64,000 nucleotides of DNA from Bacteroidales bacterium (GCA_016926235.1 JAFGOZ010000373.1:1-64000), one strand, 5' to 3'. Shown: positions 7,501 to 16,295, counted from the first letter of the stretch. Numbers and translations are program-made. Notes: a model not told the origin generated them from the letters alone.

Positions 7501-9160
7501 CTCAACAAAGATTCAGGGTGATGGGAAAATTATTATTGCAGGTGCCTTTACCGTGGTTTCTGATAGCACAAGGAGCTATTTCGCAAGACTTAATTTTGAC
7601 GGAACTTTAGATTCAATTGAAATAACTTCTGACCAGATAATTTCGAACGTATCTCTTCAGTATGACGGGAAAATATTATTAGCAGGAAACTTCTTTAATA
7701 TTCATGGCCTACGAAGCGATCATTTTATCAGGCTTAGCCAGAAAACACCCTCTTTACTCAATATGAGGATTTCCGTTGAAGATTCAATTAAAGTCATCCT
7801 CGAAAGAAAAGGATCATCACCGGTTTTAAACTTTGTCAGGTTTGACATTTCCTATGATGGCAATAGTTGGTCAACACTTGGCGACGGTATCAGAACTATA
7901 GACGGATGGGAATTAACAGCTAATCAATTACCATTGAGACAAAATCTCTATATTCGAGCACTTGGCAGAACATTCGATGGAGGATATGATCATTATAATG
8001 GAACATCATTATTCCGAATGATGAAATTACATTATCTAAACTACTATGCCATGTCATATTTGAGTGACTCAAATGGTTATATCAAAGGTAAGGCTATACA
8101 ATATATCAGCCCAGGAAGTAATGGCAACAGTGTTGAAGCTTTTCCTGATAAAGGATATCATTTCGTAAACTGGAGTGATGGTCGTACTGACAATCCAAGA
8201 ATAGATCTTAATATAAATAAGGACAGCACGGTCACAGCCAATTTTGCAATTAATACATACACCCTCACCTATTTAGCGGATGCTAACGGTACAATAGATG
8301 GTAGTTCCACTCAATTTATTGACCATGGCAACCATGGCAGTCCTGTAGAAGCAATACCAAACATGGGCTATCACTTTGTAAACTGGGATGATGGACGTAC
8401 TGATAATCCCAGAACGGATTCAAATATTGTAGCGGATACTGCCATAACAGCCAATTTTGGAATTAACTCTTATACATTAACATACATAGCCGGAGATAAT
8501 GGTTCCCTTAGCGGAGAAACAATACAAACAGTTACCTTTGGAAATGATGGCAGCGCTGTGGAAGCAATTCCTGTTACTGGTTATCACTTTATTAATTGGA
8601 GTGACGGAAGAACCGATAATCCAAGAATTGATACAAATATTGCGGCTGATACTACTGTAGTTGCGAATTTTGAGATTAATAAATACACTCTTAATTATAT
8701 TGCAGGTGAGAACGGGACTGTAGTAGGTATTAACCCACAAGTAATTAACCATGGGGAAAATGGTAGTGCCGTAGGTGCAATACCCCATGAAAACTATCGT
8801 TTTGTAAACTGGAGTGATGGAAGTACTGCAAACCCAAGAACAGATACAAATATTACATCTAACCTCACCGTAACAGCAAACTTTGAGATAATATCACAAA
8901 TTGATAACTATGAATTATCATATAATATCGATATATATCCTAATCCGGTTGAAGATATTCTTATCGTTAAAAACAACAAGGTGGATAGTTCAACTCTCAC
9001 ATTCAGAATTTTTAATACTAGCGGGAAACTACTTAGAATAATGAATTGTACAGGTAGTGAAACCAGCATTTCGATGCAAGACCTTCCTTCTGCAATATAT
9101 TATCTTAAAATTATGGATAGAAACAAAGAAATTAAAACGATAAATATTGTTAAAAAATAA
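4559..9160 (+). CDS. Giant T9SS surface protein with delta-60 and InlB-type repeats
   Basis: The protein has 1533 residues counted from ATG 4559, chosen because a typical signal peptide follows and because the promoter lies at 4464-4494; the longer frame from 4484 starts inside the promoter. After the signal come about 21 tandem delta-60 repeats of 48-50 residues (core GKILIGGxF...RNRIARLNxDGTxDxxF). A linker domain follows, then four InlB B-type/Listeria-Bacteroides repeats of about 70 residues (GYHFVNWSDGRTDNPR core), and a T9SS type A sorting domain ('YPNPVEDIL' to the C-terminal KK). It should be exported by T9SS and anchored or released at the cell surface. Delta-60 units probably form a beta-propeller or solenoid. 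A CHAT protease gene follows; an intervening terminator suggests separate transcription. Ligand and function are unknown, though adhesion is plausible. Confidence 0.88.
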   Translation: MKNCKDLNQRSRNTLLFKLSTLLFLQVFNIYSFGQNNDDSFKPESDGPVYFIINQSDGKILIGGEFLNVGGYTRNRIARLYTDGTVDTSFNSNANGTVYAIAVQEDGKIIIGGDFTSIEEETRNRIARLNIDGSIDTTFNPDIDNSISSITLQEDNKIIIAGNFTSVAGQIRNRIARLNTDGTLDSSFDPDVNGYVFATKVQKNGKIILGGNFSTIMGQSRNYIARLNADGTLDDSFNPSANGIIRSIVIQPDGKILAGGQFTNIASTSRNRIARLNIDGSIDTDFAPNSNGYIYSIAQQNDGNILLGGGFTSINGESRSFIARLEINGDIDETFHPNANSSIWAVTVQSDEKILVGGIYSIIGSKVRNNISRLYADGTVDDNFLVMYNSVSTIIAVAKQDDGKIIIGGTFTIIGGKNRSNIARLNPDGTVDDTFNPGTNGEVRSITIQSDGKILVGGNFTSLGGETRNYVGRLNADGSLDNTFAPDVNGVVYDIATQNDGKVLIGGAFTKIDTYNPQRFARLKYDGSVDTTVMLNVTGSVYSICLQNNGKILIGGSFMQIGFDLRHFMARILIDGTLDMNFNPDFDAPIYVIAMQTDSTILAGGSFTHVGIYTRNHIARLDTSGSLNTDFFGNTDNNVYTISVLEDKKIMIGGNFATVNSYAIDYIARLNANGVADATFNVNINSTVRKVITQEDGKIIIGGSFSFAGSIANCFARLNADGTADFGLSNGANTSVFSIATQPDGKQILTGMFININGYNRFRIARLNLDGTTDTSFNTTPNNLITTTAIQNDGKILVGGTFTTINGTTRNRFARLNSDGSVESGFNPNPNNTVKCITIQSDDKILIGGAFGNICGQSRPRVARLNPDGTIDTSFFCIPSGEVYLLATQPDGKILMSGAFSHVNGQLHSGIARLNTDGTLDTTFTASVGLIYSISIQPDNKIIIGGNFTAVNGISRNRIARLNFDGSLDTTFNPNANNTVFSTKIQGDGKIIIAGAFTVVSDSTRSYFARLNFDGTLDSIEITSDQIISNVSLQYDGKILLAGNFFNIHGLRSDHFIRLSQKTPSLLNMRISVEDSIKVILERKGSSPVLNFVRFDISYDGNSWSTLGDGIRTIDGWELTANQLPLRQNLYIRALGRTFDGGYDHYNGTSLFRMMKLHYLNYYAMSYLSDSNGYIKGKAIQYISPGSNGNSVEAFPDKGYHFVNWSDGRTDNPRIDLNINKDSTVTANFAINTYTLTYLADANGTIDGSSTQFIDHGNHGSPVEAIPNMGYHFVNWDDGRTDNPRTDSNIVADTAITANFGINSYTLTYIAGDNGSLSGETIQTVTFGNDGSAVEAIPVTGYHFINWSDGRTDNPRIDTNIAADTTVVANFEINKYTLNYIAGENGTVVGINPQVINHGENGSAVGAIPHENYRFVNWSDGSTANPRTDTNITSNLTVTANFEIISQIDNYELSYNIDIYPNPVEDILIVKNNKVDSSTLTFRIFNTSGKLLRIMNCTGSETSISMQDLPSAIYYLKIMDRNKEIKTINIVKK
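4680..7740 (+). repeat. About 21 tandem coding repeats of the delta-60 type
   Basis: Units of roughly 144-150 nt are conserved mainly at protein level and strongly diverged at DNA level, so this is an old array rather than a recent expansion. Units 10-15 are the most degenerate. Confidence 0.85.
8041..8890 (+). repeat. Four tandem InlB B-type coding repeats
   Basis: Four units of about 210 nt each encode Y-x-L-x-Y...GYHFVNWSDG...T(V/I)TANF. The second to fourth units share longer nucleotide stretches and could recombine. Confidence 0.8.
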
Positions 9161-9182
9161 CACATAGTTCTAAGTATAAATG

Positions 9183-9218
9183 ACGGGATAGGTTATAAAA
9201 TAAACCATCCCGTTTTTT
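9183..9218 (+). terminator. Rho-independent terminator of the surface protein gene
   Basis: The stem ACGGGAT-GGTT pairs with AACC-ATCCCGT around one bulged base and is followed by six Ts. It separates the surface protein gene from the CHAT gene. Confidence 0.8.
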
Positions 9219-9284
9219 ATTTTAGATAAATGAAAATACACAGAAATTCATTATCTCTAAAAAAAGTGTTAAATTGATATTAAA

Positions 9285-10721
9285 ATGGATGCTCTCATGG
9301 TGAAATTTTTTCTATTTATTTTCTTACTGATTTTTAGTAACCTAAACACTTATTGCCAGCAATACAAAATAATCTCCAGCAACCAGTATGAAGAAAAACC
9401 GGATACCCTACAAACAAGGGAACTTAATGAACTGGCCAAAAACCTTATTCTGGAATCCATAGAGAACTATGAACAGCTTCTCTATTCAAGGGCTGTACCA
9501 TCTGAAGAAGATTTTATTTCCGAAGACCTCAATATAAGCGATGTATTGAAAACTGTTTACGGAGAAGACAAAGTGGGTTATATCCTTTACAGTTATAATG
9601 ACGGAATACTAACCTCGGTTTTGTTTGATGCCATTGGTATAAGAGCCAACAAACAAGTAGAGATTAAAAAAGAGAATTTATTAGAATTACCTCAGCTTGT
9701 GCAATCATCCATGGCAATAACAAAACTGATAAGCGAAAGAAGCCCCAAATCACGAGGAGCAGAAGTAGTAGCACAAAGTGAGCAGGTCGATCTTCCAACA
9801 CTAAGCAAGTGCATTTTTGATATTCTGCTGTTCGATGAAAGTCTTATTCTAAAATACGATCATCTGATTATCTCTCCGGTATTCAACATTGCATCCATAC
9901 CCTTCTACTGTCTTAGGTTTCTTGGTACAGAAGCATTTTTCATCGATTCACTCTCCTACTCTATAGCTCCCAGATTGTTTGATGAAACCATATTCAGTGA
10001 AGATAAAAATGCTGCATTGGCAGAGCTACTCAATAGCAGTTCAAATTATACAAAAGCGGACCTCAACGGCTTAGGCTCAAGTATGGAAATACAATTCACT
10101 TTTGAGGACCCGTTGTTTGTTGGCAATCCAGCGTATCCAACAACTGATGAATACACATTTCCTGATTTACCGGGAGCAGCTGAAGAGGTACAATATGCCT
10201 ATAATTTTGCAGGCAAAGGGACGCTACTTCTAAAAGATGAAGCTACAAAAGAGAATGTTCTAAAATCCATTGAAGAACATGACCTGCTATATTTTGCCAC
10301 CCATGGAATGAATGACCCTGATAATGCTTTGGATAAAAGTTACCTGGTCCTTACACCTGACACAAATGGAAGGAACTACGCTTTGACTGCCCGGGAGGTA
10401 CAGTATTTGAAGCTAAACGCAGACCTTACCATTTTAAGTTCCTGCCAGTCAGGTCTTGGGCTTGCCCATGAAGGCGGGACCATTGGTATGGCCAGGGCAT
10501 TCCAGATTGCAGGGGTTAATCATGTAATAATGAGTCTTTGGAATGTAAATGATTATTATACAAAAGAGTTGATGAAGCAGTTTTTGACTAATATCAGCAC
10601 AAAAGGCTACAAGTTCTTCCCGGCGGAACCTCTCAGAGATGCTTTGCTACAAATAAAAGAACAAGAACCTGGAAAACCGGAATATTGGAGCTCATTTACT
10701 GTGTTTGGGAATCCATATTAA
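9285..10721 (+). CDS. Exported CHAT-domain (caspase-like) protease
   Basis: This 478-residue protein has an N-terminal signal peptide (either ATG 9285 or the in-frame ATG 9297, which gives a cleaner MVKFF start) and a C-terminal CHAT domain. The catalytic dyad is visible as His340 in 'FATHG' and Cys387 in 'SSCQSG', followed by 'GMARAFQIAGVNHVIMSLWNVND', all hallmark CHAT motifs. Many CHAT proteins carry N-terminal TPRs; here the N-terminal 150 residues show no clear repeats. No T9SS tail is present, so it should remain in the periplasm or be released by another route. It lies 124 bases after the delta-60 surface protein, which could be a substrate, but nothing in the sequence proves this. Confidence 0.85.
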   Translation: MDALMVKFFLFIFLLIFSNLNTYCQQYKIISSNQYEEKPDTLQTRELNELAKNLILESIENYEQLLYSRAVPSEEDFISEDLNISDVLKTVYGEDKVGYILYSYNDGILTSVLFDAIGIRANKQVEIKKENLLELPQLVQSSMAITKLISERSPKSRGAEVVAQSEQVDLPTLSKCIFDILLFDESLILKYDHLIISPVFNIASIPFYCLRFLGTEAFFIDSLSYSIAPRLFDETIFSEDKNAALAELLNSSSNYTKADLNGLGSSMEIQFTFEDPLFVGNPAYPTTDEYTFPDLPGAAEEVQYAYNFAGKGTLLLKDEATKENVLKSIEEHDLLYFATHGMNDPDNALDKSYLVLTPDTNGRNYALTAREVQYLKLNADLTILSSCQSGLGLAHEGGTIGMARAFQIAGVNHVIMSLWNVNDYYTKELMKQFLTNISTKGYKFFPAEPLRDALLQIKEQEPGKPEYWSSFTVFGNPY

Positions 10722-10758
10722 CCTGTATTACCTATATTATTTATTCTATAGAAAATTC

Positions 10759-10766
10759 TATATTTG
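10759..10766 (+). promoter_or_regulatory. -7 promoter box of the DKNYY gene
   Basis: TATATTTG matches TAnnTTTG, 25 bases before the ATG at 10792. No TTTG is present at the expected -33 spacing. Confidence 0.45.
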
Positions 10767-10791
10767 AAGTTCAATTACAATTACATATTTA

Positions 10792-11643
10792 ATGCGATAT
10801 TGCTCCACCCTATTATTCATTATTCTTTTTCAATACAGTTTATTTTGCCAGGAAACGATAACCTATTTCACCCTTGATTCATTAAAAATTATAAGAACGG
10901 TTACCGGAGGATGGGACCTTGATCCTGCCACTTATATTAAAACCTGCAATTTCTATGAAAGGAAGGATAACTATCTCTACTTTAGAGATGTTATATTGGA
11001 AGATGTAGATATGAACACGCTTATTTTGATGGAAAATATTGGTACTACCACTGAATTCTATGGAGATGTTACCTTCATAAAAGATAAATCACATGTTTAT
11101 TATCGTGATAAAGAAATAAAAAATGCTGAAACCAACTCTTTCAGGGTGATTTATGGTAATTATGCAAAGGATAAAAAAAATGTGTATTATCAGAATAAAG
11201 TAATTAAAAATGCTGATCCCGAATCTTTTAAAGTTTTGGATATGGAATATGCCATGGACACAAATTGTTTCTATTCATATGGAAAAAGATTAAAAGGCAG
11301 AGAAGCAATATATATAAGGGAACTTTATGAAATGACAGGGTGGATAAACTTCGACATTTTTTACACTCATAGCAAACAAGGTGATATCTCCTACATAGGG
11401 AAAAGATTTAACTGCGATACAGAAAGCTTTACAGACCTTGATATGCACTATGCGAAAGATAAATACAATGCCTACTACAAAGGGAAAAAGATTAAAGGAG
11501 CTGATGCCGCATCATTCGAAAGAGCAAACTGGGAAGAAGCGGCTTCAGTGGCCCAGCAACTAAGTATCGAGGATAATTATAAGTATAACCACTGGGCAAA
11601 AGACAAGGACTACTACTATTTCTTTGGGAAGAAAGTAAAGTAA
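10792..11643 (+). CDS. DKNYY-repeat exported protein
   Basis: This 283-residue protein has a signal peptide ('LLFIILFQYSLFCQE'). The body is built of DKNYY-type repeats: 'KDKSHVYYRDKEIKNAETNSF', 'AKDKKNVYYQNKVIKNADPESF' and 'AKDKYNAYYKGKKIKGADAASF', plus a terminal 'AKDKDYYYFFGKKVK'. The DKNYY family consists of exported or surface proteins of unknown function in Gram-negative bacteria. There is no sorting domain, so a periplasmic or outer-membrane-associated location is inferred. It follows the CHAT protease by 70 bases on the same strand but has its own -7 box. The family call is secure; the role is unknown. Confidence 0.8.
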   Translation: MRYCSTLLFIILFQYSLFCQETITYFTLDSLKIIRTVTGGWDLDPATYIKTCNFYERKDNYLYFRDVILEDVDMNTLILMENIGTTTEFYGDVTFIKDKSHVYYRDKEIKNAETNSFRVIYGNYAKDKKNVYYQNKVIKNADPESFKVLDMEYAMDTNCFYSYGKRLKGREAIYIRELYEMTGWINFDIFYTHSKQGDISYIGKRFNCDTESFTDLDMHYAKDKYNAYYKGKKIKGADAASFERANWEEAASVAQQLSIEDNYKYNHWAKDKDYYYFFGKKVK

Positions 11644-11959
11644 CCAAAAAAAAATTGAATAATTCTCATGAATGACGGCAATAAATTGTTTTAAAAATTT
11701 GCATATTTTCACTAGGGTTAAACGTTTTAAAACTGTCATATTATTATACAGGATTACAAAAACATTATGAAAGTCAAATATTACATCTCAAATATGATTA
11801 TTGTTTCTTCCTGTTTGCTTTTTAGTTTTATAAAAAATAACTTTGAATTAAACACACCTATAAATAAAGATACGGAGTATTAATACTAATTTTGGCAATA
11901 ATAATTGAGATCTATTAGGGTAAAATAGTTTGGTTATTAATAATTATAAAAAGAAAAAA
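11644..11959. other. Intergenic region, one tiny ORF
   Basis: Apart from the possible 38-residue ORF at 11767-11883 nothing clear is seen in this 316-base gap. No strong terminator or promoter match was found. Confidence 0.4.
11767..11883 (+). CDS. Possible 38-residue small membrane or exported peptide
   Basis: ATG 11767 to TAA 11881-11883 encodes 38 residues: a short basic start (MKVKYY), a hydrophobic core (IIVSSCLLFSFI) and a polar tail. It could be a small membrane peptide, a secreted precursor, or the remnant of a longer exported protein. There is no Shine-Dalgarno sequence or promoter support, so this is a weak call. Confidence 0.25.
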   Translation: MKVKYYISNMIIVSSCLLFSFIKNNFELNTPINKDTEY

Positions 11960-13348
11960 ATGAGAAGTATAAACATTCATTCAGTTATCTTGTCTATTTT
12001 GACTCTCCTGTTTATAGGATTTCAAGGATGCAAAAAAGAAAAAATTGATAAAATAACTCCTGAGAACGGGACCCTTTCTATAGGATTTAATATTGATAAT
12101 CTTGATCAGAAATCATTAAAAGGTTCATCTGATTATGATCTGTCTGAAGTTACATCAGCGCTTGTAACTATTACCAATTCCATGGATGAAATTGTATACA
12201 ACCGCGAATTGGTTACTTTGTATAATTTTAATGGTGAATATATTTCTGAACCTTTGTCCCTTTTAACAGATAACTATCATCTCACTGAGTTTCTTTTGGT
12301 TGACGCACAGGGAAATGTATTATTTGTATGTCCGATAGAAGGATCAACAAAAGCATATCTGGTAAATGATCCATTGCCTATCGAATTTAGTATTATAAAA
12401 GACATAGTTACTAAAATATGTCCTGAAATACTTTCTGCGGAAATAGGCTCACCGGAAGATTTTGGATATGTTACTTTCACCTTTAATGTTGTAGAAACAT
12501 TTGATTTTTTACTAAGTGTTTTTATCTATAACCCAACCATACAGAATTTTGAATTGACTTCAGCTGATATCAACATTGAAGGAAATGGAGAAGAATTATA
12601 TGACCATCAGATAGATCCTGTTACCGCAAGCATTACGATTAAAGATAATTATCCGGATTATACCCTGACAATTGCTAAAAATGGATACCAGAATTATAGC
12701 TACACTTTTGGTATAGATTCATTAAAAACACATTGCAATTCGCCTCTTATGGTCGTCCTGCAGGAAAACGCAAATAATGTGTTGTTCCTAAGACCAAATA
12801 GTGAGGATGGGAAAGATGCTGTTTTCTGTTCTATTGTTCCAAATACTAACTACGGTTTTATTGAAGACATTCATTTATACGCCTGGACCCAGGATGGAAT
12901 ACTAAATGTACTCAGAGTTGCCATAGAGTTCGATCTGTCTTCTCTGCCAGCTAATGCTATAATCGATAGTGCTGTTTTAAAATTGTATCATAATCCTACA
13001 TCGGTTTATATGGGAAACAGGGATGGCAATGAAGGTGAAAACAGCATATTTGTGCGAAGGATTATAGAACCATGGGAAGAAGGAACAATTGTTTGGAATA
13101 ATCAACCCAATACAGATGCGACTAATGAAGTATATATTCCAAACTCAGACAACCCGCAACAAAATTATAAAATTGATGTAACTCAACTTGTAACAGATAT
13201 GATAAATGACCTGCCAAACAGTCATGGATTCATGCTTAAACATGTATACGAGGATCCCTATAAAATAACCTATCTGGCATCGAGCGAACATCCAAATTCC
13301 GATCTGCATCCATCATTGACAATATATTATAAAACAGCAATAAAATAG
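11960..13348 (+). CDS. Lipoprotein with C-terminal DNRLRE (CBM96-like) domain
   Basis: The start is taken at ATG 11960, giving 462 residues. The longer frame begins with TTG 11930 and adds only 'VINNYKKKK'-type residues before a normal lipoprotein signal. The lipobox is FQGC and Cys is followed by KKE. A Cys-proximal beta domain resembling DUF4382/carboxypeptidase-regulatory lipoproteins spans about residues 40-265. The C-terminal half ('AIIDSAVLKLYHNP', 'EPWEEGTIVWNNQP', 'YKIDVTQLVTDMIND', 'LASSEHPNSDLHPSLTIYY') is a DNRLRE domain, a beta-sandwich often carried by secreted or surface proteins. It is probably outer-membrane anchored. It stands just upstream of the GH2 enzyme but is separated from it by a terminator. 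Function unknown. Confidence 0.72.
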   Translation: MRSINIHSVILSILTLLFIGFQGCKKEKIDKITPENGTLSIGFNIDNLDQKSLKGSSDYDLSEVTSALVTITNSMDEIVYNRELVTLYNFNGEYISEPLSLLTDNYHLTEFLLVDAQGNVLFVCPIEGSTKAYLVNDPLPIEFSIIKDIVTKICPEILSAEIGSPEDFGYVTFTFNVVETFDFLLSVFIYNPTIQNFELTSADINIEGNGEELYDHQIDPVTASITIKDNYPDYTLTIAKNGYQNYSYTFGIDSLKTHCNSPLMVVLQENANNVLFLRPNSEDGKDAVFCSIVPNTNYGFIEDIHLYAWTQDGILNVLRVAIEFDLSSLPANAIIDSAVLKLYHNPTSVYMGNRDGNEGENSIFVRRIIEPWEEGTIVWNNQPNTDATNEVYIPNSDNPQQNYKIDVTQLVTDMINDLPNSHGFMLKHVYEDPYKITYLASSEHPNSDLHPSLTIYYKTAIK

Positions 13349-13389
13349 CCGCTGCAGAGTATACTTAAAACCGGCTAAAAAGTAAGTAG

Positions 13390-13434
13390 AAACTTCTCTT
13401 ACGAATTAAATGTTAGTAAGTGGAAGTTTTTTTT
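13390..13434 (+). terminator. Rho-independent terminator after the DNRLRE lipoprotein
   Basis: An interrupted stem pairs AAACTTC with GAAGTTT and CTTAC with GTAAG, followed by an eight-T run. Confidence 0.7.
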
Positions 13435-13486
13435 ATCTTTAATGTTTAAAATGTATCCTTAAAATATCAATATTTAATTCATACCC

Positions 13487-15313
13487 ATGATCAAAACAAA
13501 AGGCTTCATCCTCATATTACTATTTTTGAGCATCCTTTCAACCGCTCAGTCTGATCTGATTACCAATACCTATAACCGTCCATCCACCTCCCTCAACGGA
13601 AAATGGAAATATATTGTTGACCCATACGAAACCGGCTACTTTACATATCGCTACCAGGTCTATGACACTATGCGACATGACTGGGGCGGTGGGTTTTACC
13701 ATGACCGTGTTGCCAAAGATAAGAGCGAGCTGGTGGAATACAATTTCAATACCTCCCCCACCCTCCTTGTCCCAGGAGACTGGAACACACAAGATGAAAA
13801 GCTGTTCTACTATGAAGGAACGATATGGTACAGGAAAACATTTGATTATAAAAAGCTTGATGAAAACAACCGTGTCTATGTTTACTTTGGTGCTATTAAT
13901 TACCAGGCTGATGTGTATTTGAATGGTGAAAAGCTGGGACAACATATTGGAGGTTTTACCCCTTTTAATTATGAAATTACAGATAGACTAAAAGAGAAAG
14001 ATAATTCTCTCATAGTAAAGGTGGATAATAAGCGGAAAAAAGAAGGTGTTCCAACCCTCAACACGGATTGGTGGAACTATGGCGGAATAACACGTGATGT
14101 AAAAATTGTGGAAGTCCCTGCCACATTCATACAGGATTACTATATACAGCTTGAAAAAGGCAGCATTGATCTGATTAATGGTTATGTTCAGCTGGATGGT
14201 GAAAATAAAACCAATATACAGGTAAATATTAAAATACCCGAACTTAATATTGATTTAAAAACCAATACGGATAATATTGGCAAAGCCAGTATTTCGATCA
14301 AATCAAAAGGTTTGAAATTATGGAGCCCGGATAATCCCAAACTGTATTCTGTAGAAATCTTCGCTGGTGAAGATAAAATTAGCGACAAAATAGGTTTCAG
14401 AACAATTGAAACGAAAGGAGCCGATATATTACTGAATGGAAAATCCATTTTTTTAAAGGGCATTTGCATACATGAAGAAAATCCTATGCGTGGCAACAGG
14501 GCCTATTCTGCTGAAGACGCCAAAATGCTGCTGGGCTGGGTAAAAGAACTAAATGGAAACTTTGCCAGGCTGGCTCACTATCCACATAATGAAAACATGG
14601 CCCGTGTGGCAGATGAAATGGGGATCCTGCTATGGGAAGAAATTCCAGTATATTGGACAATCGATTATGAGAATGAAGAAACATATGCCAATGCCTGCAA
14701 TCAACTGCATGACTTGATTGCTCGCGATAAGAACCGAGCATCGGTTATTATTTGGAGTGTGGGTAATGAAACCCCGGTAAGCCCCGTCCGCACAAAATTT
14801 ATGTCTCAGCTTATTACCGAAGCCCATAGTTTGGATAAAACAAGACTGGTTAGCGCAGCCCTTGAGCAACATGCATCTAAAGACAACCCAAATGTAAGGG
14901 TAATATCAGATCCACTTGCTGAGCTTGTAGATGTCATGAGTTTTAATGAATATATTGGCTGGTATGATAATCTGCCTGCTAAGTGCAGTAAGATAACCTG
15001 GGATATTAAAATTGATAAACCGGTTATTATCTCAGAATTCGGAGCTGGTGCTTTACAGGGTTTTCATGGTGACAGCCTGACAAGATGGTCTGAAGAATTC
15101 CAGGCTGACCTTTACAAACAAACACTGGATATGCTGGTCAGAATTCCACAGCTTCGGGGAATAACCCCCTGGATACTTGCCGATTTTCGCTCCCCCAGGC
15201 GTCTTTTGCCCGATATTCAAGATGGTTGGAACCGCAAAGGAATTATTTCACAGACCGGGGAAAAGAAAAAGGCATTTTTTGTGCTGCAGGAGTTCTATAA
15301 GAACAAACCATAA
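13487..15313 (+). CDS. Exported GH2 glycosidase (beta-glucuronidase/galactosidase type)
   Basis: This 608-residue protein has a signal peptide ('GFILILLFLSILSTAQS') and a GH2 layout: a sugar-binding jelly-roll (about 35-210), an immunoglobulin-like middle domain (about 211-310) and a TIM barrel (about 311-605). The acid/base is Glu428 in 'SVGNETP' and the nucleophile is Glu517 in 'ISEFGAG'. The short length and barrel motifs ('GICIHEENPMRG', 'LARLAHYPH'-like, 'LLWEEIPVYW') are closest to beta-glucuronidase-like GH2 members. It probably acts on oligosaccharides in the periplasm. Substrate is not predictable from sequence, and no SusC/SusD pair is adjacent. Confidence 0.85.
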   Translation: MIKTKGFILILLFLSILSTAQSDLITNTYNRPSTSLNGKWKYIVDPYETGYFTYRYQVYDTMRHDWGGGFYHDRVAKDKSELVEYNFNTSPTLLVPGDWNTQDEKLFYYEGTIWYRKTFDYKKLDENNRVYVYFGAINYQADVYLNGEKLGQHIGGFTPFNYEITDRLKEKDNSLIVKVDNKRKKEGVPTLNTDWWNYGGITRDVKIVEVPATFIQDYYIQLEKGSIDLINGYVQLDGENKTNIQVNIKIPELNIDLKTNTDNIGKASISIKSKGLKLWSPDNPKLYSVEIFAGEDKISDKIGFRTIETKGADILLNGKSIFLKGICIHEENPMRGNRAYSAEDAKMLLGWVKELNGNFARLAHYPHNENMARVADEMGILLWEEIPVYWTIDYENEETYANACNQLHDLIARDKNRASVIIWSVGNETPVSPVRTKFMSQLITEAHSLDKTRLVSAALEQHASKDNPNVRVISDPLAELVDVMSFNEYIGWYDNLPAKCSKITWDIKIDKPVIISEFGAGALQGFHGDSLTRWSEEFQADLYKQTLDMLVRIPQLRGITPWILADFRSPRRLLPDIQDGWNRKGIISQTGEKKKAFFVLQEFYKNKP

Positions 15314-15635
15314 CTATAAGATGTATGTCATGATGAATTTATTTCACAAGTGTCCATATAAACTGCAGCACACCTCCTAAAGTTCATATATTGTACCTCT
15401 ACGAGGTATTTCAAACTCGGGGGCATTTTTTCAACAATACTTAATCGCCTACGGCGAATTTCCGCATAGCGGATAAAGTATTGTAGACATTATTCTTAAT
15501 TTAGAATTAATTCCACGTAGTGAATATACAAATATTTTTATCGAACAACAGTAAATTTATTTCAGCATCCGTCCTTTGGATTGCCATGACTAGTAAAAAG
15601 CACTGACTTATAAGTAAACAAGATATATAATCATA
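15314..15635. repeat. Intergenic cluster of REP-like short palindromes
   Basis: No gene is seen. Four small palindromes occur: TACCTC-TAC-GAGGTA (15394-15408), TCGCC-TAC-GGCGA (15445-15457), TCCGC-ATA-GCGGA (15461-15473) and a weaker CACGTAGTG near 15513. The second and third are enclosed by a 9-bp outer stem, ACAATACTT (15434-15442) with AAGTATTGT (15476-15484), so the segment can fold as a three-way junction. The shared three-base loops suggest a REP-like repeat family. Confidence 0.55.
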
Positions 15636-16295
15636 TTATCTTGATAAGGACTCACCTAATTCAAAACATCTATCAAGTATTTCATTATTCCGCTTAAAAT
15701 CGCCTTCAGCAAGTGCTACAGGCAAATTGATTTTCTCATAAAGAACACGAAGTTCTTCCTCTGTCTTTATTACCTGATTTGTTACTCCCAAACGTGTTGC
15801 GGTAATAATGTGAAGTTTATTTTCCGGCCCCAGAATAGATGTCATAAACTTAAAAAGTTCAACTATGGGCTGAGCATCTTCATCACTGGAAGACCCCATA
15901 CAAAGGAGGAGAACAAAATCCTTTTTCCAGGTTTGATGTGGTGTATGATTCAGCCCTTCCTCGGTAATCTGAACATGAACGAAGGAACGAAAACGGTCAA
16001 TCAATTTCTTAAGAGGAGCGGTAACATGGTGAAAATATACGGGTGAAGCGAATACAAGAACATCAGATTGCAGTATTGCCTCACTTATTTCAGCCCAGTC
16101 ATCATCCCGCAGAGAGCATCTCCTAAGCAAATTACATCTCAAACACCCTGTACAATACTTAAGGTTAATATCGTGTACGTCATATCTTTGCGTATTCCCA
16201 CCTGATGTTTCAACCCCCTCAATAAATTTATTCAATAGTGCAGACGTATTCCCGTTCTTGCGAGGGCTTCCGTTAAATGTAATGACCTGTTTCAT
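15636..16295 (-). CDS. NADPH-dependent FMN reductase / flavodoxin-fold protein
   Basis: This 219-residue cytoplasmic flavoprotein has the flavodoxin-like N-terminus 'FNGSPRKNGNTSALL' (FMN phosphate loop). Next comes a Cys cluster, 'YCTGCLRCNLLRRCSLRDDD', as in iron-sulfur flavoproteins and related NAD(P)H oxidoreductases, and then 'DVLVFASPVYFHHVTAPLKKLIDR', the second flavin-contacting segment. The clustered cysteines may bind a metal cluster or be redox-active. It should transfer electrons from NAD(P)H to small acceptors. It stands alone on the minus strand between the REP-like region and the NTF2-like gene. The fold is secure; the substrate is unknown. Confidence 0.82.
   Translation of the reverse strand: MKQVITFNGSPRKNGNTSALLNKFIEGVETSGGNTQRYDVHDINLKYCTGCLRCNLLRRCSLRDDDWAEISEAILQSDVLVFASPVYFHHVTAPLKKLIDRFRSFVHVQITEEGLNHTPHQTWKKDFVLLLCMGSSSDEDAQPIVELFKFMTSILGPENKLHIITATRLGVTNQVIKTEEELRVLYEKINLPVALAEGDFKRNNEILDRCFELGESLSR

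Noticed and set aside
4680..7740. Regular repeats of about 147 nt that could suggest a CRISPR array or satellite
   Set aside because: The units are coding, much too long and too diverged for CRISPR, and encode delta-60 repeats in one continuous frame.
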